This document shows, piece by piece, positions 7,916-16,827 of a stretch of DNA of 64,000 nt. The position numbers and the translations under genes were made by a program. The number at the start of each line of letters is the position of its first letter. The first letter of the stretch is position 1. The notes under the pieces are model-generated. The model did not search any database, was not told where the DNA came from, and was given only the letters and a program-made list of their open reading frames with translations. This DNA is from Synechococcus sp. BIOS-E4-1 (GTDB lineage Bacteria; Cyanobacteriota; Cyanobacteriia; PCC-6307; Cyanobiaceae), in NCBI RefSeq assembly GCF_014279995.1, contig NZ_CP047935.1, forward strand, positions 1,089,243-1,153,242, given 5' to 3'.

Positions 7916-8690
7916 GTCAAATAACTGGGGTTTGCTGCTTTTGATGAAGAGAACGTTCAGACCCAGTTCCTAAGACATGTGGACTTCATTGAGGTGCTCG
8001 ATTAAGACGGGAACCCTTTCCCCGATCCTGCACCCGTCCCTGAGTGAATCGCGCCTGTTGTCCGTACGCTGCGGACTTTGGATCTGACTTATTTGCTGAC
8101 TTTCGCGCTTATGTCCAAACAAGGCTTAATGGCGCTGTAGTCGTTTCCATGAAAGGAGGCCGCCCCTCCGGTTGGAAGAGACGGCCTAGCTCGTTCGTTC
8201 GCGCATGGTTTCACTCCATCACGTCGGGATGAAAGAAGGAGTGCGAAGTAACTGGCTGCGGCGTCCCTGGGGCCATGACGTCCAGAGGTGGGGCTGATGC
8301 GGTTCCGGGGCACCTGTGGCGATGCAATGGAGTGTCGATCGACGTGGCGCACCTGATGACTGCCTGTCGAAGGACCAGCCTCACGGATGGGTGGAAACTG
8401 TTGGAGCAGGGGGCCGTAAAGTCAGAAGACTTCTGGGATCTGGTTTGGTGGAGTGTCGGCTGTCATCAGCGCCTCCGATCTCGATACATATAGTTTTGTC
8501 GCCCGCAACCGCAAAGGCAATGAGCATGAAGGCGCATTGCCTTTGCAGTGGTTGAGACCGAGAGTTGGAACTGCGTGGACATGATCCGACGCCACCTATT
8601 GATGAGTGGTTACAAGCTTCTCTTGTCTGAGCTGATCCATGCGGGCTTTTAATCACCGGATCAGCACCTTGCCTTCATGGGGCTGAGGGC
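7916..8690. other. region without a convincing gene
   Basis: About 775 bp at the right edge of the RiPP island. Several overlapping frames exist on both strands (8044-8232 plus, 8275-8493 plus, 8089-8352 minus), none with recognisable domains. The frame at 8275-8493 has the best protein character in its second half. A strong hairpin lies at 8511-8546. Confidence 0.35.
8511..8546. other. strong inverted repeat (RNA hairpin candidate)
   Basis: Perfect 12-bp arms GCAAAGGCAATG and CATTGCCTTTGC with a 12-nt loop. The outer bases CAACC and GGTTG can extend the stem. No T-tract follows, so it is not a standard terminator; a structured RNA or a protein-binding site is possible. Confidence 0.5.
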
Positions 8691-8915
8691 ATGGGCCTGC
8701 AACTCCAGTCTGCCGACTTCCTGCATGACGACGGCCTCACCTATTGCATCAGGCGTGAGTTGTTGGATCAGGACTTCACGATCTACGAGAAACGAGATGG
8801 TGTATGGGTCGATTGTGGCCTCGATCAAGCTGTGAAGGATCTCAATTTCGCTGAATTCAAGCGTCTTGGATTGCTGATCAAAACGATTATGGACGCCGAT
8901 CGTTGGATCGCATGA
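8691..8915 (+). CDS. small hypothetical protein
   Basis: 74 residues, soluble, beginning MGLQLQSADFLHDDGLTYCI. Composition and codon use favour this strand over the antisense frame at 8661-8921. No signal peptide or family recognised. It converges on the ribokinase gene. Confidence 0.55.
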   Translation: MGLQLQSADFLHDDGLTYCIRRELLDQDFTIYEKRDGVWVDCGLDQAVKDLNFAEFKRLGLLIKTIMDADRWIA

Positions 8916-8976
8916 AGCCATGCTCTGCTCTCTTTTGAGTTTCTACTGATCAAGAGTGGAATTGATCTCCAGAGCA

Positions 8977-9879
8977 TCAGTCAAGTTGCTTTCGATGCGG
9001 AATGGATGACTGCGCACCTTGCACTGTGACGCAATGTTCAGCTGCACGGCAAGCGGTGTTGATCGCTTCGCTGATCTCGTTGCCGTTACTGAGTCCTGCA
9101 ACGAGATATCCTAAATACGTATCTCCAGCTGCAGTGGTGTCAACAGCAACCACATCCCTGGCTTCGTAGGTGATGATTTCTTCGCTGTCGGGTAGCGATA
9201 CGACTCCTCCTTGGGAGCCCTGAGTTTTAACGACGATGGCGTTCGGACATTTATTTTTTAAATTCTGCATCTGATCGCCGCTGTCGCCGCCAAGTGCTTG
9301 AGCTTCGACTTCATTGACCACCAACAGACCAATGCGACTGATGTCAAGTGTCTGGATTATATTGGAAATGGGTGATGGATTCAGGCAAACAAACATCCCC
9401 CGTTCAATTGCTGTATTCAGGATATGTGTAATTTCACTGGTTTCGTTCTGAATCATCAGAATCGAGTCTTGATCAAATTTTGAGAGAGTCTTTTCAATTT
9501 CTTGTTTGGTGATGTTTTGATTAGCGCCACCAAAAAGAACGATGGTGTTTTCTCCGGAGCTGTCCACCTGGATCACGGCATGACCTGTGACGCCGTCTGA
9601 GATCACGACATTGCTGGTGTCAATCTGATCGTTTTGCAGACCAGACAACATCCATTCTCCGTCATGACCTATTTTTCCTGCATGGTGTACACGTCCGCCT
9701 GCACGAGCTGCAGCCAATGCTTGATTGGCGCCTTTGCCTCCAGGAAAGATTTCTAGCGACTTGCTGTTGATTGTTTCTCCGGGAGAAGCGATTTCTTCGA
9801 CCTGATAAACATAATCAATATTTAAAGAGCCGTAGCAAATGATTTGCGAATTTTTCAGCCTATGGATTTGACTTTTCAT
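8977..9879 (-). CDS. rbsK: ribokinase (PfkB family)
   Basis: 300 residues, normal length. It should phosphorylate D-ribose to ribose 5-phosphate. N-terminal GSLNIDYVYQV and the substrate-binding PGGKGANQALAAARAG (about residues 46-61) are ribokinase signatures. The C-terminal anion-hole motif is present as DTTAAGDTYLGYLVAG (about 248-263), with the catalytic Asp in GD. It starts 9 bp after the transporter gene, indicating an operon for sugar uptake and phosphorylation. Other PfkB sugar kinases are possible, but the GGKGANQ form favours ribose. Confidence 0.85.
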   Translation of the reverse strand: MKSQIHRLKNSQIICYGSLNIDYVYQVEEIASPGETINSKSLEIFPGGKGANQALAAARAGGRVHHAGKIGHDGEWMLSGLQNDQIDTSNVVISDGVTGHAVIQVDSSGENTIVLFGGANQNITKQEIEKTLSKFDQDSILMIQNETSEITHILNTAIERGMFVCLNPSPISNIIQTLDISRIGLLVVNEVEAQALGGDSGDQMQNLKNKCPNAIVVKTQGSQGGVVSLPDSEEIITYEARDVVAVDTTAAGDTYLGYLVAGLSNGNEISEAINTACRAAEHCVTVQGAQSSIPHRKQLD

Positions 9880-9888
9880 TTTTTGATT

Positions 9889-10875
9889 TTATCCCTGAGA
9901 TGCTGCGTTGGCAAGCAGAGTCAGTCCAGCGATGTAAAAGGCGAAAAGAGCAATTAAGTATTTGCCGGATCCTGTCGCGCCCTTGAATTCCTTCCAGGCA
10001 AATAGGCCCCATGCGGTTGCCATCAGGGGAGCTCCCTGGCCGAAGGTGTATGCAACGGCTGCCCCTGCGCGAGTCGACGCCAGGTAAAAACTCATTGTGC
10101 CTACAGCCCATATTATTCCTCCTAATACACCTCCGCTATGATGAGCAGCAGGTTGCTTTGTGAATGGAGTTCGATCATCAGTTCTTGTGGGGATGATGGG
10201 GTTCTTGATGACATATGGGAAAAGAAGTATGGATGAAGCAATGATGCCCACTCCCATCATTGCAAAGGCTCCAAATACATCAAGAGATGCTTCACCAGGT
10301 AAATAAGAGAAGGTTACAAGTGGAGACCACAGTGACATCAGCAACCCGCAGATCAGAGCAATAACAAGTCCTTTAGGCTTTTGATCTGTGCTGGCGGTTT
10401 TGATGCATCCATAGGCCAGAGACGCCGAGATCACCGCCAGAGCCATCATGATCATTCCAGCTGAGAACAGCGGAAGGTAACCCTGAGGATCAATCATATA
10501 GTTCAGAATTCCACCGAGAATTGTTGCAATGCCAATTGAGATGGGAAATGCAACTGACATGCCGGCGATTTCGATTGCTGCTACAAGCAGAAAATTCGCA
10601 ATATTGAATATGATGCCTCCAATCAGAGCGTAGGCGACATGTTTGAAGTCTGCATTGGCGATGTTTTCAAGGAAAGATTTGCCTGTAGGTGTACTGCTTC
10701 CTGCAAGAAAGCCCATTAAAAATGCTGATAATGTGACACCGATGGAGTAGTCGAGATAAAAATATTCAAATCTGATTTTGCCTGCCAGTTTTTGTGTGTT
10801 TGCCCATGAGCCCCAGCACACCAGGGTCAGGATCATCATTGCGATGATCACTGAATAGCTTTGATTGGCGAGCAT
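9889..10875 (-). CDS. GRP/DMT-family sugar transporter (probable ribose or glucose permease)
   Basis: 328 residues with about ten membrane helices. The start CWGSWANTQKLAG and the FEYFYLDYSIGV stretch are typical of the glucose/ribose (RbsU/GlcU-like) porter branch of the drug/metabolite superfamily. These are single-polypeptide secondary transporters. Tight coupling to ribokinase downstream suggests ribose as substrate; that assignment is inferred from context. Confidence 0.75.
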   Translation of the reverse strand: MLANQSYSVIIAMMILTLVCWGSWANTQKLAGKIRFEYFYLDYSIGVTLSAFLMGFLAGSSTPTGKSFLENIANADFKHVAYALIGGIIFNIANFLLVAAIEIAGMSVAFPISIGIATILGGILNYMIDPQGYLPLFSAGMIMMALAVISASLAYGCIKTASTDQKPKGLVIALICGLLMSLWSPLVTFSYLPGEASLDVFGAFAMMGVGIIASSILLFPYVIKNPIIPTRTDDRTPFTKQPAAHHSGGVLGGIIWAVGTMSFYLASTRAGAAVAYTFGQGAPLMATAWGLFAWKEFKGATGSGKYLIALFAFYIAGLTLLANAASQG

Positions 10876-11260
10876 TGTTCATATTCTTTTCCATTCTTTA
10901 CTGTATTGTCGGTTTGCGGCTCTGTCCAGTCTCTATCACTGCTGAAGTGCTCGATGTCACTTGAAGGGGTATTCGCTGCAGTGGCTGCTGTTGTCTGTCA
11001 TCTTTTCTTGTTCAAAAGTTTATTGATCAGATATGTGGTCTTGTCTGGTTAGACTTTGCAGAGACTTGCACTGAGCAAATTAAAACAGTCAGATGTGTTC
11101 GAGTTATTGATCGTTTTTGTCAGAGTGATTGAAGATTGCTTTGTTCTGTTGTTGTCGATGCATCGATTGGTTGAGACGATGTCAATCCGGTTCAGTTCAA
11201 GCACACTGTTTGTGATTGGTCTTGCTGACTGCCGGAGATCCTCCTGCGCCGGTTCCGTTT
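10876..11260. other. intergenic region
   Basis: About 385 bp, T-rich, upstream of the transporter-ribokinase pair and downstream of the P450. It presumably holds the operon promoter. No operator or RNA gene was recognised. Confidence 0.35.
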
Positions 11261-12523
11261 TCAGCGAGGCTCCACGCTCACCAGCAGTCCATCACGCGGT
11301 GTCGGACTGGGGATCTGCTTCAACGAGAGGTTCTGATCTGGCACCAGACGCAGCTGCAGTTGTTGGATCAGCCCCACGGTCATCAGCCTGATCTCCAGTT
11401 CGGCCAGGGCCTTGCCGAGGCAGACCCGCTCACCGCCTCCAAAAGGCAGCAGGGTCTGATTGAACGATCCATCCAGATGGCGCTGTGGTCGGAATGCGCT
11501 GATGTCACTGGCTTCCTCTGCGTTGAATGATCCCAGCACCACCTGAATCACCCGATCCTTCGGTATCTCCACATCGGCTATCCGAATCGGCTGCAGATTG
11601 CGACGAAAGAAGCCTCCTACCGGCGGTGTGAGCCGCATCACCTCCAGAACCGTTGCATCCAGACGGGGTGATCGATGTGAGGCCTGGAAAGGCCAGGGTG
11701 ATGCCAGCAGTTCCGGCAGCAACCAGCGCTCCACATCCGGGTTGAGCAGTAGAGCACGGAACAGACAGCTCAACGATGATGCTGTTGTCTCATAGCCTGC
11801 GAACAACAGGAGTAACAACTGCTCCACCAGGTCGTCGTCATCCAGTGGCATGTCGACCTCATCGAGACCACCGCTGAGCAGATCCAGACCACCCTGGCCG
11901 GAGTCGCTGCGTTTTAGCACCATTTTCAGACGAGCGAGCAACCGCTCCCGCGCAGCCAGTGCTCGGGCAAATGGGGTCCCAGGAACAGCCAGAGGAATGG
12001 AGAACAGGGCCTGGGTCCAGATCTCAAAGTCAGTGAACAGAGCATCGCGATCGCTGGCATCGAGCCCCAGCACGGTGCTGGCGATCACGGCAAAGGCAAA
12101 TCGTCGCATCTGGGCTGCCAGAGGCTGGGGAGCAGCGCTTTCCTGCAGCTCAAAGATCAGCTGCTCGATCAGAGCCTGGATCGATGGTGTGTAGCGGCAG
12201 AGTGCGCCGCTGGAGAACAGTTGCCCCACCACGCGACGGCGTGCTTTATGAGCCGACCCGCTGCGGTTGGCCAGCGACCGGCTGCCGAGCAGCTGCCGCA
12301 CACTCTCCGGCCACCAGCCCTCGAGGGCTGCTCCCTGCTTCAGCAGATCGGAAATTGCCCGCTCACCCTGGATGAACACAATGCGCTGGGCCAGCAGACG
12401 GGTCTCAAAGACATCGCCATGGGCGGCAAAGCGTTTGCTGGCGAAGCCAGGGTCACTGAAAAATTCGAGCGTCTCCCTGAGGCCCGTGACAGCACCGGTG
12501 CTCGGACATGTCGCGACGGTCAT
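11261..12523 (-). CDS. cytochrome P450
   Basis: About 420 residues. The heme-binding loop FGGGERVCLGKALA (about 363-376) carries the Cys thiolate ligand. The I-helix oxygen-activation motif is LLFAGYETTASSL (about 236-248), and the K-helix ExxR appears as EVMR. It resembles the CYP120 type common in cyanobacteria, which act on retinoid or other hydrophobic substrates; the substrate here is not known. It begins 40 bp after znuB on the same strand, so it may be read through from the zinc operon. Confidence 0.85.
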   Translation of the reverse strand: MTVATCPSTGAVTGLRETLEFFSDPGFASKRFAAHGDVFETRLLAQRIVFIQGERAISDLLKQGAALEGWWPESVRQLLGSRSLANRSGSAHKARRRVVGQLFSSGALCRYTPSIQALIEQLIFELQESAAPQPLAAQMRRFAFAVIASTVLGLDASDRDALFTDFEIWTQALFSIPLAVPGTPFARALAARERLLARLKMVLKRSDSGQGGLDLLSGGLDEVDMPLDDDDLVEQLLLLLFAGYETTASSLSCLFRALLLNPDVERWLLPELLASPWPFQASHRSPRLDATVLEVMRLTPPVGGFFRRNLQPIRIADVEIPKDRVIQVVLGSFNAEEASDISAFRPQRHLDGSFNQTLLPFGGGERVCLGKALAELEIRLMTVGLIQQLQLRLVPDQNLSLKQIPSPTPRDGLLVSVEPR

Positions 12524-12562
12524 CAAGACTGTTCTGCTGCTCCGAGAACCTATCGGCCCATG

Positions 12563-13420
12563 TCAGGGCTGGGGGGCAGGTTCTGTCGTTGATGGCCGTC
12601 TGAAGACGCGTGAACTGAGAATCAGGGCGATCAGGAATCCGAGGAACTGCACCATCACCACGGAGGGCCCTGACGGCAGGTTGGTGAGTCCGGATGCCAG
12701 CAAGCCAAGCAGGGCACAGGTGCCTCCCAGGATCGAAGAGACAAACACATAGAGCGGGAAACGACGACAGAGCAGACGGCCCGCACAGGATGGAATCACG
12801 ACAAAGGCGCTGATCAGCAGCACGCCAACCGCCTTGATCGACACCGCCACAACCACGGCGAGCAGAACGATGAAGGCCAGCCGGTGCCATCGGGTCTGGA
12901 CACCGACAGCACCAGCAAGATCCTGATTCAGGGTCAGCAACACCTGTGCTCGCAGGCTCAGGCTCAGATAGATCAGTGCTGCCGCCAGCAGCATGCCGAT
13001 CACGATCAGGTCCAGACCGCTGACCCCGAGAATGTCTCCAAACAGCAGCTGGCGAATCCCGCCCCGATAGCTCTCCACCTGGCTGAGAAACAGAATCGCT
13101 GCTGCCAGTGAGGTGGAATAGACAATGTTGAGCAGTGCATCCGTGGGGAGAGAGCTTCTCTCCACCAGCTGATTCACCAGGATGGCGAACAGCACCGCAA
13201 AGGGGATCAGAACCAGTGTGGGATTCACGCCGATCAGGATTCCAATCGTGATGCCAAGCAAGGCGGAGTGCCCAAGAGCATCGCTGAAAAAGGACAGTTC
13301 CCTGAGCACGGCAACACTGCCCAGCAACCCCCCAAGCGCACCGGTGAGCAGGCCGCCGATCAGCGCGCGCTGCATGAAGGGTTCGGCGAGGACAAGCGCC
13401 AGTGCCTGAGTGTCAACCAT
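12563..13420 (-). CDS. znuB: zinc ABC transporter permease
   Basis: About 285 residues from the ATG at 13420. An upstream in-frame start at 13465 would overlap the ATPase gene further and is less likely. Multiple membrane helices with the ABC-3 family signature (LGHSALLGITIGILIG; IKAVGVLLISAFVVIPS). It forms the membrane channel for metal import with the ATPase and binding protein upstream. It overlaps the znuC end by 8 bp, indicating translational coupling. Confidence 0.85.
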   Translation of the reverse strand: MVDTQALALVLAEPFMQRALIGGLLTGALGGLLGSVAVLRELSFFSDALGHSALLGITIGILIGVNPTLVLIPFAVLFAILVNQLVERSSLPTDALLNIVYSTSLAAAILFLSQVESYRGGIRQLLFGDILGVSGLDLIVIGMLLAAALIYLSLSLRAQVLLTLNQDLAGAVGVQTRWHRLAFIVLLAVVVAVSIKAVGVLLISAFVVIPSCAGRLLCRRFPLYVFVSSILGGTCALLGLLASGLTNLPSGPSVVMVQFLGFLIALILSSRVFRRPSTTEPAPQP

Positions 13421-14183
13421 GACATTGGTGTCTGTAAGGCACCATGTTGGGCCCGTACAGATCAAGGAGTCGCTCAGGCGTCAGGGTGTGATCGGGTGAA
13501 CCACTGCAGCAGAGGCGGCGATTGAGCCCGAGCACCAGGTCGCTGCTGCGACGCACCATGTCGAGATCGTGAGAGACGTGCAGAACGGTCCATCCCTCCT
13601 GACGTCGCAGCTCCAGCAGCAGTTGCTGAAAGCGTTCGTTGGACGGCACATCAAGGCCTGCCTGGGCTTCATCGAGCACCAGCAGCTGACGGGCCCGCAC
13701 GACGCAGAAGGAAAGCATCACGCGTTTGATCTGTCCTCCGGACAGTTCACTGAGAAGACGGTTCCTCAGGTCGATGCAACCGGTGCGATCCAGTGCCCTC
13801 TCAACGGCGGCCTTGCGTTTGCGGTAGTGATGCCAGGGCCAGCGTGGTCCTGGGGGATCAAATCCGAAACCGACGAATTCGGCCACCGTCAGGGGAAAAC
13901 GTCCCTGCAGGGCCAGACTCTGCGGAACGTAGGCAATCTGAGATCGGATGGCACCGGGGAGGTCGCCGTTGGCGGAAAGCTTTTCTCCCAGAATCTGAAC
14001 CGTTCCTTGCTTTCTTGGCAGCAGCCCGAGCAAAGCGGCCACCAGAGTGCTCTTGCCGGCGCCGTTGGGTCCAACCACGGCGGTCTCGCTCTCACTCGGG
14101 AGTTCGAACGAGACCTGTTCAACGGCGAGGCGCCCTGACCGTTCAACCGACAGATCGCTCACCACCACCACCGGGTTGGGCAT
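13413..14183 (-). CDS. znuC: zinc ABC transporter ATP-binding protein
   Basis: About 256 residues. Walker A GPNGAGKST (about 37-45), signature LSGGQIKRV (about 147), Walker B LLVLDEAQAGLD (about 168-179; Ala-Gln replaces the more usual Pro-Thr) and switch His in HVSHD. It energises metal import through ZnuB. It starts 6 bp after the znuA stop and overlaps znuB. The order znuA-znuC-znuB is that of a zinc uptake operon. Confidence 0.88.
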   Translation of the reverse strand: MPNPVVVVSDLSVERSGRLAVEQVSFELPSESETAVVGPNGAGKSTLVAALLGLLPRKQGTVQILGEKLSANGDLPGAIRSQIAYVPQSLALQGRFPLTVAEFVGFGFDPPGPRWPWHHYRKRKAAVERALDRTGCIDLRNRLLSELSGGQIKRVMLSFCVVRARQLLVLDEAQAGLDVPSNERFQQLLLELRRQEGWTVLHVSHDLDMVRRSSDLVLGLNRRLCCSGSPDHTLTPERLLDLYGPNMVPYRHQCHG

Positions 14184-14189
14184 CAAACG

Positions 14190-15221
14190 TCAGTCCCCAA
14201 TGGCTTGAGTCAGATTGTTGACGTTGGAGCGCATCACCTCAAAGTAAGTTCCAGGCTTCTTGGCGGACTCTGCTGAGCCGGTCTCGAGAGGGTTGAACTC
14301 AACGATATTCACTCCAAGATCTTTCGCCAAGGCATTGAAGGAACGGTTGCCTTCCTGAGGTTCAGTGAGCAGGGCTTTCAGTCCTGATTCCTTGACCTGA
14401 GTGGCGACCCTTTGCAGATCGGCAGGGCTGGGATTCATCTCCGGCAGGTCAACCAGAAATTCCGCTTTAAGGGAATAACGGTTGGCGAAATAGGTGGCGA
14501 AGTCGTGGAAGGCCACAAAAGTCTTGCCGCTGTAAGGCTTGAGCTTGGCAGTGAACTCCGTGTTCAGCTCCTTGAGCTTGGCGGTGTATTGGTCGGCATT
14601 CTTCCTGTATCCCTCTGCGCAACTGGGATCGGCTTTGACCAGGCCGTCTCTGATGTTCTCGACCTGCTGGGCAGCGCGAACCGGGTCGAGCCAGATGTGG
14701 GGGTCATATTCACCATGGCTGTGTCCATGGCCGTGATCGTGGCCGTGATCGTGGTCATCATCATCGTCATGGTGTTCACCCTCATGGTGTTCACCGTCGT
14801 GATGATCATCACTGTGCTCGTCATGATCATCGTGGCCGCCACCGGCCGCTTTGATCGTTTCCACGCCCTTGCTGGAATCGATCACAACCAGATCCTTGTT
14901 GTCAGCGGAGTCGATCAGGTCGTCGAGGAATTCCTCCATCTCCAGTCCATTTTTGACCAGAACATTCGCTCCGCTGAGATCCGTCAGGTCGGAGGGTGTG
15001 GCCTGAAAATCATGGGGCCCCAGATTGGGCGGGATCAATGATGTGACCTCCGCGCAGTCGCCGGCCACCGCTTCCGTGAACAGTGTGATCGGAAGGAAAG
15101 TGCTGACCACTTTCACGCCTTTGCCCTGGCTTGTCTCGTTGTTGATTGCATTTTGTGTCCCGCAGGCCACCAGGCCGATCAGGAGAGGGATGGCGCTCAG
15201 GCGCGAAAAAACAGAAGCCAT
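14190..15221 (-). CDS. znuA: zinc ABC transporter substrate-binding lipoprotein
   Basis: 343 residues. Signal with lipobox (LIGLVAC, about residues 14-20). Metal ligands of the ZnuA type are visible: His in GPHDFQATPSD (about 89), His in DPHIWLDP and His in AFHDFATYF. Between them is an expanded His/Asp loop (about 128-170) made of repeated HDDH and GHGH units, typical of zinc-specific members and thought to collect zinc. It is transcribed from a Zur-like site 65 bp upstream, shared with the divergent cobW. Confidence 0.92.
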   Translation of the reverse strand: MASVFSRLSAIPLLIGLVACGTQNAINNETSQGKGVKVVSTFLPITLFTEAVAGDCAEVTSLIPPNLGPHDFQATPSDLTDLSGANVLVKNGLEMEEFLDDLIDSADNKDLVVIDSSKGVETIKAAGGGHDDHDEHSDDHHDGEHHEGEHHDDDDDHDHGHDHGHGHSHGEYDPHIWLDPVRAAQQVENIRDGLVKADPSCAEGYRKNADQYTAKLKELNTEFTAKLKPYSGKTFVAFHDFATYFANRYSLKAEFLVDLPEMNPSPADLQRVATQVKESGLKALLTEPQEGNRSFNALAKDLGVNIVEFNPLETGSAESAKKPGTYFEVMRSNVNNLTQAIGD

Positions 15222-15285
15222 TCAGTTGTGAAAGCCGGAACGAAAGTGATGGTCCTGAGCTCGGCGAAACTCAGTCCCCAAGAAT

Positions 15286-15298
15286 GATAATCATTATC
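15286..15298. promoter_or_regulatory. Zur-like operator between znuA and cobW
   Basis: Perfect palindrome GATAATCATTATC centred at 15292, in the form TGATAATCATTATCG. It matches the AT-rich palindrome recognised by cyanobacterial Zur/Fur-family repressors. Its position between divergent znuA (start 15221) and the cobW start (15350) would let it control both. A Fur site is the alternative; the flanking zinc genes favour Zur. Confidence 0.75.
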
Positions 15299-15349
15299 GC
15301 AGCAGTTGATCAGCTTCATTAGTGTGTGGATGCGCGCTGCTCAGGACTG

Positions 15350-15865
15350 ATGTATTAAAAAGTACCCGTCACGATTTTGACCGGCTATCTGGGTTCTGGA
15401 AAGACAACTTTGTTGAACAAAATACTAAGTGAAGAACATGGCAAACGTATTGCCGTGATTGAGAATGAGTACGGGGAGGTAGGCATTGATCAAGGGCTTG
15501 TGATCAATGCTGATGAAGAGGTTTTTGAGATGTCCAATGGGTGTATCTGTTGCACAGTTAGAGGGGATTTGATCCGGGTTCTGGGGAACCTGATGAAGCG
15601 ACGCGACAAATTTGATTACGTCCTCGTCGAAACCACCGGACTTGCGGATCCTGGCCCGGTTGCCCAGACCTTTTTCATGGATGATGAAATCCGGGACGAA
15701 TTCACCCTTGATGGAATTGTCACGCTCATTGATGCTGCCCATATTGACCAACAACTTGAGCGGAGCAATGAGAGCTCTGAACAAGTGGCATTCGCTGATG
15801 TGCTGATTCTCAACAAGTCTGATCTTGTGCCTGAAGAATCACTGGTGAAGCTGGAGTCCCGCCTC
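15350..15865 (+). pseudogene. cobW/COG0523 metal-chaperone GTPase, 5' half (interrupted)
   Basis: N-terminal GTPase domain of a CobW-type protein. Walker A TGYLGSGKTTLLN, the metal-binding CXCC motif in NGCICCTVRGDL, the DxxG-region ETTGLADPGPV and the NKSD base-specificity motif are all present. The natural start is the ATG at 15350 (AGGA five bases upstream), but codon 3 is TAA, apparently a nonsense mutation. A TTG at 15377 could only restart inside the first beta strand. The homology stops exactly at 15865, where a mobile element begins; the remainder resumes in frame at 26853. Family members under Zur control allocate zinc during starvation. Confidence 0.85.
15862..15865. other. attL core of inserted element
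   Basis: CCTC at the point where cobW homology (GAGTCCCG before it) changes to reverse-strand mutY sequence (GGCGATCC after it). The same CCTC occurs at the right junction, 26849-26852. A serine integrase would need only 2 bp of identity inside it. Confidence 0.75.
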
Positions 15866-16054
15866 GGCGATCCAGCAGTCCAGGACATCAAGATGCTCGT
15901 GGGGTTCAGGCCACCTGCCGTCCTTGGTGAACATCCACGGCTTGAGCGCAGGGTCCTTCCGACCATGAACTGCCCACCAGGCCAACAGGGATTGACTGAG
16001 CTCAGCCGCTAGAGGACTGAAGTCGCGATGCTCAGCGCTGCTTCGTTGACCCAT
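15866..16054 (-). pseudogene. mutY: 5' fragment of mutY (A/G-specific adenine glycosylase) at element end
   Basis: Sixty-three codons reading MGQRSSAEHRDFSPLAAELS ... LLAWWAVHGRKD ... KPWMFTKDGRWPEP ... DCWIAE, the N terminus expected of cyanobacterial MutY. At 15866 it breaks off and runs into cobW, giving a chance ending of seven residues (AGLQLHQ). In the circular form it would continue EVM before diverging. Its ATG overlaps the stop of the serine recombinase (TGATG). Interpreted as a gene-restoring segment carried by the element. A full mutY must be elsewhere if the cell has one. Confidence 0.75.
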
Positions 16055-16827
16055 CAGGCAGCGACCCCGGCCTGGTCACTGCCCAGCAGCTTTCCCGACA
16101 AACCCAAGCGCTGGAGGATCCGACCGATCTGGGCCGGTGCGAGAGGACGCCCTGACTTACTGAGCTTGCCAACACATGCAAGCGCATCAGCCATGGCCCT
16201 GTAACTCAAGCCTGCACGAACCATTGGCTCGAAAACTCCACGCAGACCCTCCGCCTCAGCAATGGCCTTTTGCTTGCGCTCTGAAGCCCGCTCAGCCGCA
16301 CCTTGCCGGTATCCCCCCAGGCGAACACCTCTGGCCTTGGCCGCGGCCAACGCTTCCTTAGTGCGCTCGCTGATCCGACGTGCTTCGAACTCAGCCACGC
16401 TGGCCATCATCGTGAGCACCATCCGACCAGCACTGGTGGTGGCATCAATGTCTGGGAGGTCGCAAAAGACGAAACCACCCATCCCGTTCTTCTCAGCCTC
16501 ATTGGCGAGCTTTAAAACAAAGCCAGCGTCACGAGCCAGGCGGTCGATCTTGGCGACAGCAATGACGGCCTTCTCCTCACGAGCCTGAGCCAGAGCCGCA
16601 GTCAACTGAGGGCGGTCGTTCTTGCGACCGCTTTCGACCTCCACGAATTCAGCAGCGATCACAGCCCCCCGCTCAGAGGCCATGGCTTCCACCTTGGCCC
16701 GTTGCGCTTCAAGGCCCAGTCCGGAATGTCCTTGGCGATCTGTACTGACCCGGTAGTAGGCAAGCCAACGAACCGGACTCAGAGGGCGTTCAGGCAAAGA
16801 CAACACGCATCGAGCCGCTTGTTCCAC
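16054..16827 (-). CDS. small serine recombinase (resolvase/invertase family)
   Basis: 257 residues from a GTG. The N-terminal catalytic domain has YYRVSTDRQGHSGLGLEAQR with the nucleophile Ser at about 28, followed by AKIDRLARDAGFV and the ERTKEALAAAKARGVRLGG hinge. A C-terminal helix-turn-helix region (about 195-245) would bind DNA. It lacks the long domain of large integrases, so resolution of multimers or inversion is more likely than integration. It overlaps the mutY fragment by one base pair in the TGATG arrangement. Confidence 0.8.
   Translation of the reverse strand: MEQAARCVLSLPERPLSPVRWLAYYRVSTDRQGHSGLGLEAQRAKVEAMASERGAVIAAEFVEVESGRKNDRPQLTAALAQAREEKAVIAVAKIDRLARDAGFVLKLANEAEKNGMGGFVFCDLPDIDATTSAGRMVLTMMASVAEFEARRISERTKEALAAAKARGVRLGGYRQGAAERASERKQKAIAEAEGLRGVFEPMVRAGLSYRAMADALACVGKLSKSGRPLAPAQIGRILQRLGLSGKLLGSDQAGVAA

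Noticed and set aside
14412-15041. 209-codon hydrophobic plus-strand frame
   Set aside because: Shadow of znuA; its apparent Val/Ile-rich membrane stretch is the antisense of the His/Asp loop.
15377-16012. A complete 211-residue CobW-like protein starting at TTG
   Set aside because: The last 49 residues are antisense mutY sequence and the N terminus cuts into the first beta strand; it is a truncated gene, not a short family member.
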